Assembly (NCBI RefSeq): GCF_014279975.1
Contig: NZ_CP047936.1
Span: forward strand, 2,108,001 to 2,172,000
DNA length: 64,000 nucleotides
Origin: Synechococcus sp. BIOS-U3-1
Lineage (GTDB): Bacteria; Cyanobacteriota; Cyanobacteriia; PCC-6307; Cyanobiaceae
Reading direction: 5' to 3'
Under the pieces are notes generated by a model. The model was not told the DNA's origin, searched no databases, and saw only the letters and a list, made by a program, of their open reading frames with translations. The stretch's first letter is position 1. Every line of letters begins with the position of its first letter. The position numbers and the translations under genes were made by a program. Below, piece by piece: positions 1 through 9,363 of the stretch.

Positions 1-67
1 CGTGGAAGTCTTGAGTCTCGAAATCACCAAACGCGATCGTTGGAGAGTGGAGATGCTTCGCCGGTGA
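1..67 (+). CDS. 3' end of a truncated protein-coding gene
   Basis: The frame starting at base 2 is open from the window edge to a TGA at 65-67, giving about 21 C-terminal residues rich in Arg, Glu and Leu and ending in MLRR. The codons look ordinary for this genome. A gene ending here just before the tRNA would suit the dense layout. The fragment is too short to assign to a family, and it could be a chance open frame. Confidence 0.4.
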   Translation, partial: VEVLSLEITKRDRWRVEMLRR

Positions 68-140
68 GCTGCTAACTTCAGTCGCATCCGGTTGGCAAGC
101 GATCAACCGTCACCGCAGATCCTCTGAAGGGTGAAAATGC

Positions 141-212
<72 letters not shown>

Positions 213-240
213 TTTCCATCGTGAGAAGAGAACGAACAGC

Positions 241-1629
241 ATGACCCTGAGTGTCGTGGTCGGACTCGGACGTTCTGGGATTGGGGCAGCCCGTCTACTC
301 AAGGCCCTGGGATCAGAAGTACTTATTCTCGAGAAGGCTGAGAACGATGCTTGCCGGCAAAAAGCAGCGGACCTGAGGCAGCAAGGCATTGATGTCCAGT
401 TGGGACAGCCTTTGGAGATATCCAGTTTTGAGCCCTGGCTCAATCAGATCAATCAGGTGGTGATCAGTCCTGGCATTTCTTGGACGCATCCAACTCTTGA
501 AGCATTACGAACGCATGGGGTTCCGGTGAGGGGAGAGATGGCTTTGGCCTGGGAGAGCCTGAGGGAATCTCCATGGATTGGCATCACAGGCACCAACGGC
601 AAAACCACCGTCACCCATTTGCTCCACCACGTACTCAGCCATGGCGGGTTGAAGGCTCCCATGGCCGGGAATGTGGGGTATTCCGCAGCAGAACTAGCCC
701 TGGGATGTCTTGAAGGCTCCACCCCTGTTCCCGACTGGGTGGTCATGGAGATGAGCAGCTACCAGATTGAAGCGGCCACCAAGGTGGCCCCACGCATCGG
801 CATCTGGACGACGCTGACTCCTGACCACCTGGAGCGACATGGATCGCTAGACGCCTACAGAGCGATCAAGCGTGGACTGCTGGAACGTTCCCAGCTGGCG
901 ATTCTGAATCGTGATGACCCTGAGATCAGAGGAACTCACAGCAGCTGGGGACAAAAGCGGGTGAGCTGGGTCAGCACTGGCCGGGAGTACTCAGACACCG
1001 CAACCGCCCGACTAAGAGTGAGTGACGACGGATGGGTCTACGAGGGAAAGCAAAGACTCTTCTGCTCCGACGCTCTCGCCATGCCAGGAGCGCACAACCA
1101 GCAAAACATGCTTCTGGTCACTGCAGCGGCTCTCGAAGCTGGATTACGCCCAGAAACCATTGAATCAGCATTGCGTTGCTTCGATGGGGTTCCCCATCGA
1201 CTCGAATCGCTCGGAACCATTCAGGGCATTGCCGTTTTCAACGACAGCAAGGCCACCAACTACGACGCAGCTGCTGTGGGTTTGCAGTCCGTACCCAATC
1301 CGGCGGTACTGCTCGCAGGCGGTCAGACCAAACAAGGCAACGCTGAGGTTTGGCTGCAACTGCTGAAAGAACGCAGCAGCGCCGTTGTGCTGTTTGGCGC
1401 TGGGGCTGACGAGCTGCGTGGATTAATCGAAGCGTCTGCCTTCCCCGGCGCCGTGGTCACGCACCAAGGCCTAGATGACGCAGTTCCGCATGCTCTTGAA
1501 CTGGCCCGACAGCAGCAGGCCGCAAGCCTGCTGCTGTCTCCGGCATGCGCCAGCTTTGACCAATACTCCGATTTTGAAGCTCGTGGCAATCACTTCCGTG
1601 AGCTGATCGAAGCAAGCCAGTCAACCTAG
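241..1629 (+). CDS. murD: UDP-N-acetylmuramoylalanine--D-glutamate ligase
   Basis: This cytoplasmic Mur ligase adds D-glutamate to UDP-MurNAc-L-Ala with ATP hydrolysis, an early step of peptidoglycan synthesis. The 462 residues match the family size. The N-terminal Rossmann-like domain begins VVVGLGRSGIGAARLL. The ATP-binding loop GTNGKTT lies at residues 117-123. The central domain has TLTPDHLERH, and the C-terminal domain has FNDSKATN followed by LLSPACASFDQY, both typical of MurD. The ATG at 241 places the Rossmann strand directly at the N-terminus. It stands apart from other mur genes here, between tRNA-Val and an EVE-domain gene. Confidence 0.97.
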   Translation: MTLSVVVGLGRSGIGAARLLKALGSEVLILEKAENDACRQKAADLRQQGIDVQLGQPLEISSFEPWLNQINQVVISPGISWTHPTLEALRTHGVPVRGEMALAWESLRESPWIGITGTNGKTTVTHLLHHVLSHGGLKAPMAGNVGYSAAELALGCLEGSTPVPDWVVMEMSSYQIEAATKVAPRIGIWTTLTPDHLERHGSLDAYRAIKRGLLERSQLAILNRDDPEIRGTHSSWGQKRVSWVSTGREYSDTATARLRVSDDGWVYEGKQRLFCSDALAMPGAHNQQNMLLVTAAALEAGLRPETIESALRCFDGVPHRLESLGTIQGIAVFNDSKATNYDAAAVGLQSVPNPAVLLAGGQTKQGNAEVWLQLLKERSSAVVLFGAGADELRGLIEASAFPGAVVTHQGLDDAVPHALELARQQQAASLLLSPACASFDQYSDFEARGNHFRELIEASQST

Positions 1630-1653
1630 TCTGGGAGAAATTCTGTAAAAAGC

Positions 1654-2115
1654 GTGGCCTACTGGCTGATGAAGAGTGAACCCGATGTTTACGGGATTCA
1701 TCATCTTGAAGAGGAACAGACAACTCTCTGGGACGGTATTCGCAATTATCAGGCGCGTAATTTCATGCGCACGATGGCTGTTGGCGATCAAGCCTTTTTC
1801 TATCACTCCAATTGCAAACCCCCTGGGATCATCGGACTGATGGAGGTGCTTGAAACAGGACTGGTCGACCCCACACAATTCGATCCATCCTCGAAATATC
1901 ACGACCCTGCATCGAAACCGGAGGCACCACGCTGGGACTGCGTGCGATTGGCCTATCGAGGCAAATTTCGGGACCTCTTAAGTCTTGAGGACTTGCGTCA
2001 GTCTTATCAACCGGAAGAACTGGCCGTCGTTCGACGTGGCAATCGACTGTCCATTCTTCCTGTGGATGACCGAATCGCCCAGGATCTCCTCAAGCGACTT
2101 GGCTCAATTCAGTGA
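1654..2115 (+). CDS. EVE domain protein (PUA-like fold)
   Basis: The 153-residue product opens with AYWLMKSEPDVYG and continues with WDGIRNYQARNFMR and GDQAFFYHSN, the hallmark of the EVE domain, also known from human THYN1. EVE domains resemble PUA and YTH folds and are thought to bind modified nucleobases in DNA or RNA; the ligand here is unknown. The start is a GTG at 1654, chosen because the domain begins immediately after it. Its 3' end overlaps the next gene in another frame by about 50 bases. Confidence 0.9.
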   Translation: MAYWLMKSEPDVYGIHHLEEEQTTLWDGIRNYQARNFMRTMAVGDQAFFYHSNCKPPGIIGLMEVLETGLVDPTQFDPSSKYHDPASKPEAPRWDCVRLAYRGKFRDLLSLEDLRQSYQPEELAVVRRGNRLSILPVDDRIAQDLLKRLGSIQ

Positions 2116-2872
2116 AGCGCGGGAGCGTCGCCTCACAGAACGCCTCCCTCTCACAACCATCATTCCCAGAGCCTGGATCGGGTTCAGCCAAGCTCCCTGG
2201 CGGTGCGTGGGCCTAACAGCTCTCATGCTGATCACGGTCACGGGCCTGAGTTTGATCTCAAGGGATCTTCAACAGGGGGAAGGCTGGTGGCAGTCAACCA
2301 TCAGCGATGTGCTCTTTGTTGCAACCATTCCCACGACTCTTCTACCGCTCGTGGCCTTGCTGCATCTCGCCGATCAGCTCCTCCCTGCCATCCAAACCGC
2401 GCACCCGATCGATGCTGCACAGGAACGTCCACGACTGCGATGGATCTTCAGACAAACAGCTGCGCTCGTGCTCCTGGAAGGGATCATCCTGATTGGAGGC
2501 TTGCAGACGATCAGGGTCATCGGAGCACTCATTGCCAGGCAGAGCGGTGTGTTCTCGGCTTTGATTTTGATCGCGGGAGGCCTTGCACTGATCCTCTGGA
2601 CCCTCAGCCAGACCCTGGCCCTGCCGCTTTTAGTCCATCACGGGCATCGTCCACTTGCAGCGATGGAGCACAGTCGCCGACTGGTTCAAACCAATCGCTT
2701 GAAAGTTCTCGCTCTACTTGGCCTGCTGATCGGCATCAACCTGATTGGCCTGATGGGGGCTTTCATCGGCCTGCTGTTGAGCATTCCATTCAGCGCCTTG
2801 ATGCTGATGGCAAGTTGCCGGACTCAAACGCCCTGGGTCAAAGATTCTCGGCGGAACATATTGCCCACATAA
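2066..2872 (+). CDS. Uncharacterised multi-pass membrane protein
   Basis: I do not recognise a named family. From an ATG at 2066 the product is about 268 residues with four or five hydrophobic segments: near residues 50-70 (VGLTALMLITVTGLSLI), 80-105, 125-150, 160-190 and 215-245. A short loop carries HHGHRPLAAMEHSRRLV between two membrane spans. The frame stays open upstream to 1985, but that would extend the overlap with the EVE gene, so 2066 is preferred. The 3' end overlaps the convergent DUF2811 gene by 49 bases. The layout suggests co-transcription with the EVE gene. Confidence 0.7.
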   Translation: MTESPRISSSDLAQFSEARERRLTERLPLTTIIPRAWIGFSQAPWRCVGLTALMLITVTGLSLISRDLQQGEGWWQSTISDVLFVATIPTTLLPLVALLHLADQLLPAIQTAHPIDAAQERPRLRWIFRQTAALVLLEGIILIGGLQTIRVIGALIARQSGVFSALILIAGGLALILWTLSQTLALPLLVHHGHRPLAAMEHSRRLVQTNRLKVLALLGLLIGINLIGLMGAFIGLLLSIPFSALMLMASCRTQTPWVKDSRRNILPT

Positions 2873-3204
2873 AGGCGGGTGATGTCTCTGGACTCCACTC
2901 CGTGCTGAATCAGGAATCCGGCCAGAGCAGCCTGAACGAGGCGGTACTGATCCCAGTTTGGACAGCGCTCGATAAACGCAACCATGGCTTGTTGCAGGGG
3001 CTGAGGAAGCTCGGAATGAAAGCTCACTGTTGATTCACTCGAAGCAGTGGGCTCTTGCTCAACGGCAGACGTTGCAGTGACAGCCTGTGAGGCCTTCTGT
3101 AGCTGGTCTGATGCTGATGCCTGAGCCCGCTGAAACTGATCGGCCAACTGCATGCATACGTTTCGGATGACAACCAGTTCTCCACAGATACCGGCCTGAG
3201 TCAA
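2824..3204 (-). CDS. DUF2811 family protein
   Basis: The C-terminal half (about residues 60-120) carries VSFHSELPQPLQQAMVAFIE, CPNWDQYRLVQAALAGFLI and a final ITRLYVGNMF. This is the pattern of the small cyanobacterial DUF2811 family, whose function is unknown. The first 55 residues are a Ser/Ala/Gln-rich extension that may be disordered, and an internal ATG (residue 18) is an alternative start. The tail overlaps the convergent membrane-protein gene by 49 bases. Because the family match runs close to the stop codon, the overlap appears real. Confidence 0.8.
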   Translation of the reverse strand: MTQAGICGELVVIRNVCMQLADQFQRAQASASDQLQKASQAVTATSAVEQEPTASSESTVSFHSELPQPLQQAMVAFIERCPNWDQYRLVQAALAGFLIQHGVESRDITRLYVGNMFRRESLTQGV

Positions 3205-3451
3205 GCAGCCGCTCCAGAAAGATTCTCATCAACTCTCACAATGAGACCTCAGCCGCCAGAGCCTTTTCCAGCAAGCGATCTTCCCCCCTACTCGCGAAAG
3301 AGTCTCCGGCGTGATTCGTCAACCAAAACCGACCTCCTGAATGAGGTTTTCCACAGAAGTCGGCCATACCAGCCAAATCACTCCGAAGCCTGTGGAAAAC
3401 CTCCATTGAATCGTGGGGAATGTCAGGGGAAAATCAATGAAGAGCGATTCA

Positions 3452-3841
3452 TTAGCTGCTCTGATCATTACTGCTGTCCCACAGCGTTCTCATCGCCTCG
3501 GCGATGGCCTGCGCAGCGGGGTCAGGCCAGCAAACCTCCAGGCCGCGAGCCTGCTCGCCATCGCCACTGCAGATGCCTCGCAGCGACCACCGCGAACGAT
3601 CACCTTCAAGGCAAGCCCACCAACTGCCACGTTCCAGCTCAACGGTGATGGATTCCTCTGCCATGAGCTGATCGCAAATGCAGCGATGTTGATCTGTCAG
3701 CTCAGCAATCAGTAAAGCCAGCTCGCGGGCTTCACTTTCCTTGAGTTCGAAAGCCCAGTGTTCTCCTCCAATCAGAACGGAGAACAGAGGGCGGGACGGA
3801 TCCCTGGACAATCTCCAGCCAGGCCCCTCCTGTTGAATCAT
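3452..3841 (-). CDS. DUF1818 family protein
   Basis: The 129-residue soluble protein has [20 protein letters not shown] near its start, then [17 protein letters not shown] and [16 protein letters not shown] recognise this as the cyanobacterial DUF1818 family, of unknown function. Its ATG overlaps the rpoZ stop in an ATGA arrangement (3838-3841), so the two are probably translationally coupled. The 250 bases between it and DUF2811 hold nothing I can name. Confidence 0.82.
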   Translation of the reverse strand: MIQQEGPGWRLSRDPSRPLFSVLIGGEHWAFELKESEARELALLIAELTDQHRCICDQLMAEESITVELERGSWWACLEGDRSRWSLRGICSGDGEQARGLEVCWPDPAAQAIAEAMRTLWDSSNDQSS

Positions 3842-4065
3842 CCAGGAAGCAAATCAGGCTGGTCCTGTTCGTCGCTCAGTTCAACGATCGCGCGCTGGAC
3901 AGGCTTCACGCTGGACTCTTCAAGCAGGCCATCGAAATCGTCGAAGCGACGCTGCTTGGCACGGAAAGCAATGCGCACAGTCGTCAGATAACGATTGCTG
4001 GACTGACGGATCAAGCTTTCACCTCGCTTAGCGAGATCTTGATGATCGACTCCGGCAGAGAGCAT
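3838..4065 (-). CDS. rpoZ: DNA-directed RNA polymerase omega subunit
   Basis: This 75-residue protein matches cyanobacterial RpoZ: an N-terminal [19 protein letters not shown], then [17 protein letters not shown] and [13 protein letters not shown]. Omega helps fold and hold the beta' subunit. The length is typical. It sits between a small conserved gene upstream (25-base gap) and the ATGA-overlapping DUF1818 gene downstream, forming a minus-strand trio. Confidence 0.9.
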   Translation of the reverse strand: MLSAGVDHQDLAKRGESLIRQSSNRYLTTVRIAFRAKQRRFDDFDGLLEESSVKPVQRAIVELSDEQDQPDLLPG

Positions 4066-4090
4066 GCCAACAACCCATTAATCCCTAATT

Positions 4091-4375
4091 CTAAGTGAGC
4101 AGATCACTGTGGAAAGGAACATGCATGGGATAGCTGCGTTGCGGACGCCCAGGAACCCTCAAAACGATCTGACGACCAAGCCCCATCGCCACCAGCGGTC
4201 TGCGCAAATGACTGAGCAGTGCACTGACCTCCTCAAGGTGCTGTGCATCCACACACTCAATGCGGATACTGCCCCAACTGCGCGACATCCTGCAGTCCCG
4301 AAGCGGTTCCAGCTCTGATTCGATCTGCGGATCTTCCCGATAAAAGGAAAATACCAACCGTATTAAGCGATCCAT
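4091..4375 (-). CDS. Conserved small protein upstream of rpoZ
   Basis: I do not recognise the family. Starting at the ATG at 4375, the product is 94 residues beginning MDRLIRLVFSFYREDP, with RSWGSIRIECVDAQHLEEV in the middle and GRQIVLRVPGRPQRSYP near the end. This looks like a small alpha/beta fold. The frame stays open upstream to 4456, but that would run into the divergent Hsp70-like gene starting at 4421. It lies 25 bases ahead of rpoZ, probably in the same transcript. Confidence 0.6.
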   Translation of the reverse strand: MDRLIRLVFSFYREDPQIESELEPLRDCRMSRSWGSIRIECVDAQHLEEVSALLSHLRRPLVAMGLGRQIVLRVPGRPQRSYPMHVPFHSDLLT

Positions 4376-4420
4376 CGTTGCTCCCCGTAGCCTCGACCTG
4401 TCTCCAACCTGCCCATAGCG

Positions 4421-6058
4421 GTGGTTCAACCCCTCGCTGCCGAACAAAACCTTCATCTTTCCGGCGCGTCTTACAACGTCGGCACCCTGGCGATCGACCT
4501 TGGAAGCACCACCACGGTGGTGGCATTTCAGTCTGCTGAGCGATCTGAAGTGGATCTGCTCGATCTGCCTCCGATCACCCGAGAGACGGGAGCGATTCCA
4601 TCGCTGATCTGGGCGGAGGATGCGACCTCAGGTTCCGCTCTAGTGGGGCTTGAAGTGCTGGACAACGGCTTACACGAATGCGATGCCCCTCAGCTGCATC
4701 GCGACTTCAAGCGTTGGATTGGCATGACTTCCGATCCGCAGACTGCCGAAAGGCGGCTCAGCCCTGAGCAGGCCGGTGCGCGGCTTCTGACTGAAATCTG
4801 GAAGCGGCTACCCCCTGAACTCAGGATCCAGCGACTCGTGCTGACAGCCCCAGTGGATCAGGGCTCCGGATATCGAGACTGGCTTCTCAGAGCCTGCGAA
4901 CCGATGCAGGTGGCAGAGATCGCTCTGGTTGACGAGCCAACAGCAGCTGCACTGGGGGCTGGCCTGGAAGCAGGATCCAAGCTTTTAGTGGTCGACCTTG
5001 GCGGCGGAACTTTGGATCTGTCCTTAGTGGCACTCGAAGGCGGCGAGGGTCGTGCGGCACCCGTAGCCCAGCTGCTTCGCTTCCGCGGCCAAGACCTCAC
5101 CAACAGCCGTCAAACGCTGCGTCAGGCCAAGGTTCTTGGGAAAGCCGGGATCAACTTGGGTGGCAGGGATCTTGATCGCTGGATTCTCGATGAGCTCTGT
5201 CCCGGGGGCCTACCGGAAGAAGGGAATGGGCTGATGGCTCTGCTGAATGCGGCGGAACGCCTGAAATGTCGCCTCAGCGATCCCAATATCCCGAATCGGG
5301 AGAGCCTCACGGAAACAGCCAATGGCCTGGATGTCGGCGCACCGAGCACCCTGTCGATGGATCGACACAAGTTCAGTCGACTGCTACAAGAGCGCGGGCT
5401 ATTTGATGCCCTTGAAGGACTGCTCAGCAAGACCTTGCGCGATGCGGAACTCAACGGCTGTCCAGCCGAAAAGCTTGATGCTGTGGTGATGGTCGGAGGA
5501 GGAGCCCACCTACCGCAGCTGCGCGATTGGCTCTCCGAGAAGCTTTCTCCCACACCACTGCTCACACCTCCGCCGATGGAGGCAGTGGCTTGCGGCGCCT
5601 TGAGCCTCACTCCTGGAGTTCGCATGCAAGACCTTCTGCAACGTGGAATCTCACTGCGCTGCTGGAACCAGCGCAGCAACTCCCATCACTGGCATCCCCT
5701 CTTTTTGCCGGGTCAGCCCTGGCCCTCTAGCAAGCCACTGGAACTGATTTTGAGCGCCAGTGGGCCAAACCAGCAGTCGCTCGAGCTGGTGCTTGGAGAG
5801 TCCAGGGGGGAGACGAGACATGAAGTGGTGATGGTCAATGGCCTGCCCCGTGTCATTGAAAAAAACGATGGATGGGATGACGTGACAAGGCGGCCAGATA
5901 CCGCCTGTGAGCTCCCCTTAGACCCTCCTGGACAACCTGGGGAAGACTGCTTGAAACTGCGTTTCCATCTCAATGATCAGGCGGAACTGATCCTGGAGGG
6001 AGAGGATCTGCGGACTGGCGAAAGCCTTGAACCCAGACCACTGGGGGCCGTGCGGTGA
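4421..6058 (+). CDS. Hsp70-family (DnaK-like) protein, short form
   Basis: The 545-residue protein has the Hsp70 actin-like ATPase: phosphate-1 loop AIDLGSTTTVVAF (residues 24-36), DEPTAAALGAG, phosphate-2 loop VVDLGGGTLDLSL (about 190-202), and the adenosine motif VMVGGGAHLPQLRDWL (about 355-370). The region after the ATPase is only about 165 residues and lacks the usual helical lid and acidic DnaK tail, so this is a divergent Hsp70 rather than the main DnaK. GTG at 4421 is the chosen start; a later one is possible because the first 20 residues precede the fold. A membrane-anchored protein gene follows 73 bases downstream. Confidence 0.85.
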   Translation: MVQPLAAEQNLHLSGASYNVGTLAIDLGSTTTVVAFQSAERSEVDLLDLPPITRETGAIPSLIWAEDATSGSALVGLEVLDNGLHECDAPQLHRDFKRWIGMTSDPQTAERRLSPEQAGARLLTEIWKRLPPELRIQRLVLTAPVDQGSGYRDWLLRACEPMQVAEIALVDEPTAAALGAGLEAGSKLLVVDLGGGTLDLSLVALEGGEGRAAPVAQLLRFRGQDLTNSRQTLRQAKVLGKAGINLGGRDLDRWILDELCPGGLPEEGNGLMALLNAAERLKCRLSDPNIPNRESLTETANGLDVGAPSTLSMDRHKFSRLLQERGLFDALEGLLSKTLRDAELNGCPAEKLDAVVMVGGGAHLPQLRDWLSEKLSPTPLLTPPPMEAVACGALSLTPGVRMQDLLQRGISLRCWNQRSNSHHWHPLFLPGQPWPSSKPLELILSASGPNQQSLELVLGESRGETRHEVVMVNGLPRVIEKNDGWDDVTRRPDTACELPLDPPGQPGEDCLKLRFHLNDQAELILEGEDLRTGESLEPRPLGAVR

Positions 6059-6131
6059 TCGCGCCGTCCACAAGGACGTGTGTGTTAGCGGCAACATCCA
6101 TAGAAAGAGAAGCGTCTTGCCCTAACCATCC

Positions 6132-6977
6132 GTGGCGCTGCGTCGCCATCTCCCGAGTTTTTGGTTGATCGCCACACTGGGTGGTGTCATATCCCTCTGT
6201 GGTTACGCGTACTGGTGGGAACAGCAGTTGCCGAGTCGCCTACGTGAAGCCTCTTCACAGGGAGATCTTGAGGCATGTCTGCGATATAGCGAACAGCTGG
6301 CAGCACTGCGGTGGCTCGACCGAGAAGCACCCAGTGAACAGGCCGTCTGCCGGCGTCGCCAGGCTGAGCTGAGCTGGCAGGCGGGCGACAGCAGCCAAGC
6401 AATCAACCTGCAGGCACAGCTCGTGAATTCGAATGTGGGCAGTGCAGAGCAGAAACGCAGTGACCGCTCGAGATTGCTCAGTTGGCGCCAGACACTGCGC
6501 GAGCGGGCACTAGATCAGTTCCGAGCGGGAGATCTCGAACAGGCGCTCACCACCCTCAGGCCCCTTGAACAAAAAGGCCAAAGACCAGGAACACAACTCA
6601 GCGACAGCCTGCGCGAGACCTGGAACCGAAACAAGGTCGATCACGAACGACTGAAAGACAAAGTGCATCGACAGCAATGGTGGGAAGCACTGAGCGTTCT
6701 CAATCAACTGGACCACCCATGGTGGCAAACCCATGCCCTACCTCTGCGCAGACAGGTGGAGGAAGCCATTCAGAATCTGCGTGATCGGCAAGAGCACCAC
6801 AGTCATGGCGCCTTACCCGCTCACACCGTCGATCCTGAACGTCTCAATACAGCGGTGGAAGAGCGACTATCCAGCGGCATGGATCCATGGAGTGCCTTTG
6901 TCGCCGGATGTGCTGATCTGGGTGGCGTTCTGGTCGAGGAAGGACCCGAGAGTCTCTGCAAAGCAAAGAATCGGTGA
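6132..6977 (+). CDS. Membrane-anchored helical repeat protein (TPR-like)
   Basis: The 281-residue product has one N-terminal membrane segment (about residues 10-27, FWLIATLGGVISLCGYAYWW). A long alpha-helical region follows with TPR-like pairs, such as LREASSQGDLEACLRYSEQL, ALDQFRAGDLEQALTTLRPL and HRQQWWEALSVLNQL. The orientation is probably cytoplasmic N-terminus with the helical domain anchored at a membrane; this is inferred. The start is GTG at 6132. It follows the Hsp70-like gene on the same strand, so a chaperone/adaptor pair is a reasonable guess. No family name is recognised. Confidence 0.65.
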   Translation: MALRRHLPSFWLIATLGGVISLCGYAYWWEQQLPSRLREASSQGDLEACLRYSEQLAALRWLDREAPSEQAVCRRRQAELSWQAGDSSQAINLQAQLVNSNVGSAEQKRSDRSRLLSWRQTLRERALDQFRAGDLEQALTTLRPLEQKGQRPGTQLSDSLRETWNRNKVDHERLKDKVHRQQWWEALSVLNQLDHPWWQTHALPLRRQVEEAIQNLRDRQEHHSHGALPAHTVDPERLNTAVEERLSSGMDPWSAFVAGCADLGGVLVEEGPESLCKAKNR

Positions 6978-6998
6978 AACCGACGACGGGGAGGAGAT

Positions 6999-7559
6999 TC
7001 AGTTCCCCTCCTGATCACTCCTCAGAAAGACGCCTTCTTCACCATCCACATCCAGCAGCCTGAGCTCGATGGTTTCGGTCCGCCGCGTGGGCACAGATCG
7101 ACCACAGAAATCAGGCTGAATCGGCAGTTCTCGATGACCGCGATCCACCATCACCAACAGCATCACCCTGCGAGGCCGACCCCAGGCCTGAATCGCTTCC
7201 AGAGCAGCACGCACGGTGCGGCCTGTGAAAATCACATCATCAACCAACAGCACATCACGTCCTTCGACACTCACCGGCAGCTCGGTCGCCTGCACAGGCC
7301 TCATCGCCACACGCTCGAGATCATCGCGATGGAAGGTCGGATCTAGCGTGCCCTGAGCGATCGTCTGGCCGCTCTGCTCTTGGAGAAAGCGCGCCAACAC
7401 TGCTGACAAATGAACTCCACGAGTGGGTATTCCCAGCAGGAGTAACTCCTTCACCTCTCCAACACATTCAAGAACCTGAGAAGCCAGACGCGACAGTGTT
7501 CTGCCGACGTCCTCGGCGGAAAGGATCTCGATCCGATCACTGTTCCCAGACGTCACCAT
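6999..7559 (-). CDS. pyrR: PyrR-type uracil phosphoribosyltransferase/regulator
   Basis: This is a type I phosphoribosyltransferase with the PRPP loop VLLVDDVIFTGRTVRAALE in the C-terminal half. It also has LLLGIPTRGVHLSAVLARFL, the PyrR pattern, and an N-terminal ILSAEDVGRTLSRLA. In Bacillus, PyrR binds pyr mRNA and also makes UMP from uracil; whether the cyanobacterial protein regulates anything is unknown. From the ATG at 7559 it is 186 residues, close to the family size. No pyr genes adjoin it; gpmI is divergent. Confidence 0.88.
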   Translation of the reverse strand: MVTSGNSDRIEILSAEDVGRTLSRLASQVLECVGEVKELLLLGIPTRGVHLSAVLARFLQEQSGQTIAQGTLDPTFHRDDLERVAMRPVQATELPVSVEGRDVLLVDDVIFTGRTVRAALEAIQAWGRPRRVMLLVMVDRGHRELPIQPDFCGRSVPTRRTETIELRLLDVDGEEGVFLRSDQEGN

Positions 7560-7707
7560 GACCGATGCAGTGGGGTAGGTGAGTGTATGTCGGATATCAC
7601 CTGCAGATCCGCAAAAGCTGACCATCGTCAGCGCAGGAGTTCACTACGGGAGGGATCCGGGGGTAACTTGTGAATCTAGAGAAGGCCTTAAGAAGGGATA
7701 GAGCTGA

Positions 7708-9339
7708 GTGAACGTTGCCGATCGCCATTCAGGACGACCAAACAGGGAGCCAGCCATTGCTCCCGTTGTTCTGGCGATCCTGGATGGGTGGGGCGAGCGT
7801 TCCGACACCGAGTACAACGCCATCCGAGCCGCAGACACTCCCGTCATGGATGCGCTGCGTCACGCCTATCCGCAGACACTGATCCAGGCGAGCGGCTCCC
7901 ATGTGGGATTGCCTGATGGACAAATGGGTAATTCTGAGGTCGGGCATCTCACCATTGGGGCGGGCAGGATCATCCGCCAGGAACTCGTGCGCATCGGCGA
8001 CACGGTGCGCGACAACAAGTTGAGAGCCATCCCGAAACTGGGTGAGTTAGCCGAACGTCTGCGTGCAAGCAACGGCACGCTTCACCTGCTGGGCCTCTGC
8101 TCGGACGGTGGAGTGCACAGCCATGTAGATCACCTCTGCGGACTGCTGCACTGGGCCGCCGACGAAGGCCTAAAACATGTTGCGATCCACGCGATCACCG
8201 ACGGACGTGACACACCCACCCAGAGTGCGCCGACCTATCTGAAGCAAGTTGAAGCTGCCATCGAGGCCAGTGGTTTAGGTGAAGTCGCCAGCCTGTGTGG
8301 CCGGTACTGGGCCATGGACCGCGACCGGCGCTGGGAGCGCACGACCCGCGCCCATGAACTGCTCACCTCCCCTGAGGTTGCGGTGAGTCAGTTGTCAGCA
8401 GCTGAAGCACTGCAAGCGAGTTACGACAGTGGCATTACCGATGAATTCGTGGAACCCACGCGTCTGCGAGCGACCCATCTGAACGATGGCGATGCGTTGC
8501 TGATGTTCAACTTCCGACCTGACAGGGCTCGCCAGATCATTCAGTGCCTAGCCAGAGCAGATTTCTCTGATTTCGAGCGAGCCCATCAGCCTCAGCTGGA
8601 TGTGGTCACGTTCACGCAGTATGAGGCTGGCCTCCCCGTGGAGGTTGCATTCCCGCCCGAGTCACTCGATGACCTGCTGGGTCAGGTGGTCGCAGCTCGC
8701 GGACTGCGTCAGTACAGAACAGCGGAGACCGAAAAATACCCCCATGTCACCTATTTCATGAATGGTGGTGTTGAGCAACCGCTTGAAGGAGAAGACCGTC
8801 ATCTGGTGCCCTCGCCCCGTGTGGCCACCTATGACCAGGCCCCGGCCATGAACGCCGAAACCCTCACCGTGAGCTGCATCGAAGCCATCCAGAAGGGCAT
8901 CTATTCCCTGGTGGTGATCAACTACGCCAATCCAGACATGGTGGGGCACACCGGCGTCATGGAAGCCGCAACTGAGGCAATCCAGACGGTTGACCATTGT
9001 GTCGGACGACTGCTGAATGCAGTGGGACGCATGGGAGGCACGATGATCATCACTGCAGACCATGGCAACGCCGAGCGGATGCAAGGCGACGATGGCCAAG
9101 CCTGGACGGCCCACACCACCAATCCTGTTCCATTAATTCTCATCGAGGGAGAACGCCGCAAGCTGCATGGCATGGGCAATGCGATCCGTCTTCGAGACAA
9201 CGGAGGTCTGGCTGACATCGCACCCACTCTTCTGCAGCTGCTAGACATCGAGAAACCCGAGGCCATGACTGGCAGCACCCTGATCGAACCGATCGAGACA
9301 CCAGTGCCCTCGACCGCTCGCCTGCCACAACCGGTCTGA
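7708..9339 (+). CDS. gpmI: 2,3-bisphosphoglycerate-independent phosphoglycerate mutase
   Basis: This enzyme interconverts 3- and 2-phosphoglycerate in the cytoplasm, linking the Calvin cycle to lower glycolysis, and uses two Mn ions with a phosphoserine intermediate. The 543 residues fit the family. Visible motifs are [18 protein letters not shown] near the start; [16 protein letters not shown] with the catalytic Ser; [18 protein letters not shown]; and the C-terminal metal-binding blocks [12 protein letters not shown] and [12 protein letters not shown] at 7708 is the start; the first 15 residues are an extension ahead of the conserved fold. secG follows after 24 bases. Confidence 0.97.
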   Translation: MNVADRHSGRPNREPAIAPVVLAILDGWGERSDTEYNAIRAADTPVMDALRHAYPQTLIQASGSHVGLPDGQMGNSEVGHLTIGAGRIIRQELVRIGDTVRDNKLRAIPKLGELAERLRASNGTLHLLGLCSDGGVHSHVDHLCGLLHWAADEGLKHVAIHAITDGRDTPTQSAPTYLKQVEAAIEASGLGEVASLCGRYWAMDRDRRWERTTRAHELLTSPEVAVSQLSAAEALQASYDSGITDEFVEPTRLRATHLNDGDALLMFNFRPDRARQIIQCLARADFSDFERAHQPQLDVVTFTQYEAGLPVEVAFPPESLDDLLGQVVAARGLRQYRTAETEKYPHVTYFMNGGVEQPLEGEDRHLVPSPRVATYDQAPAMNAETLTVSCIEAIQKGIYSLVVINYANPDMVGHTGVMEAATEAIQTVDHCVGRLLNAVGRMGGTMIITADHGNAERMQGDDGQAWTAHTTNPVPLILIEGERRKLHGMGNAIRLRDNGGLADIAPTLLQLLDIEKPEAMTGSTLIEPIETPVPSTARLPQPV

Positions 9340-9363
9340 TCGGCTCGGACATAAGATCAGCCC

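Noticed and set aside
2203-3033. 276-codon plus-strand frame overlapping the membrane-protein gene
   Set aside because: Rich in Ser, Pro, Arg and Cys with no hydrophobic pattern; the frame at 2066-2872 gives a coherent membrane protein.
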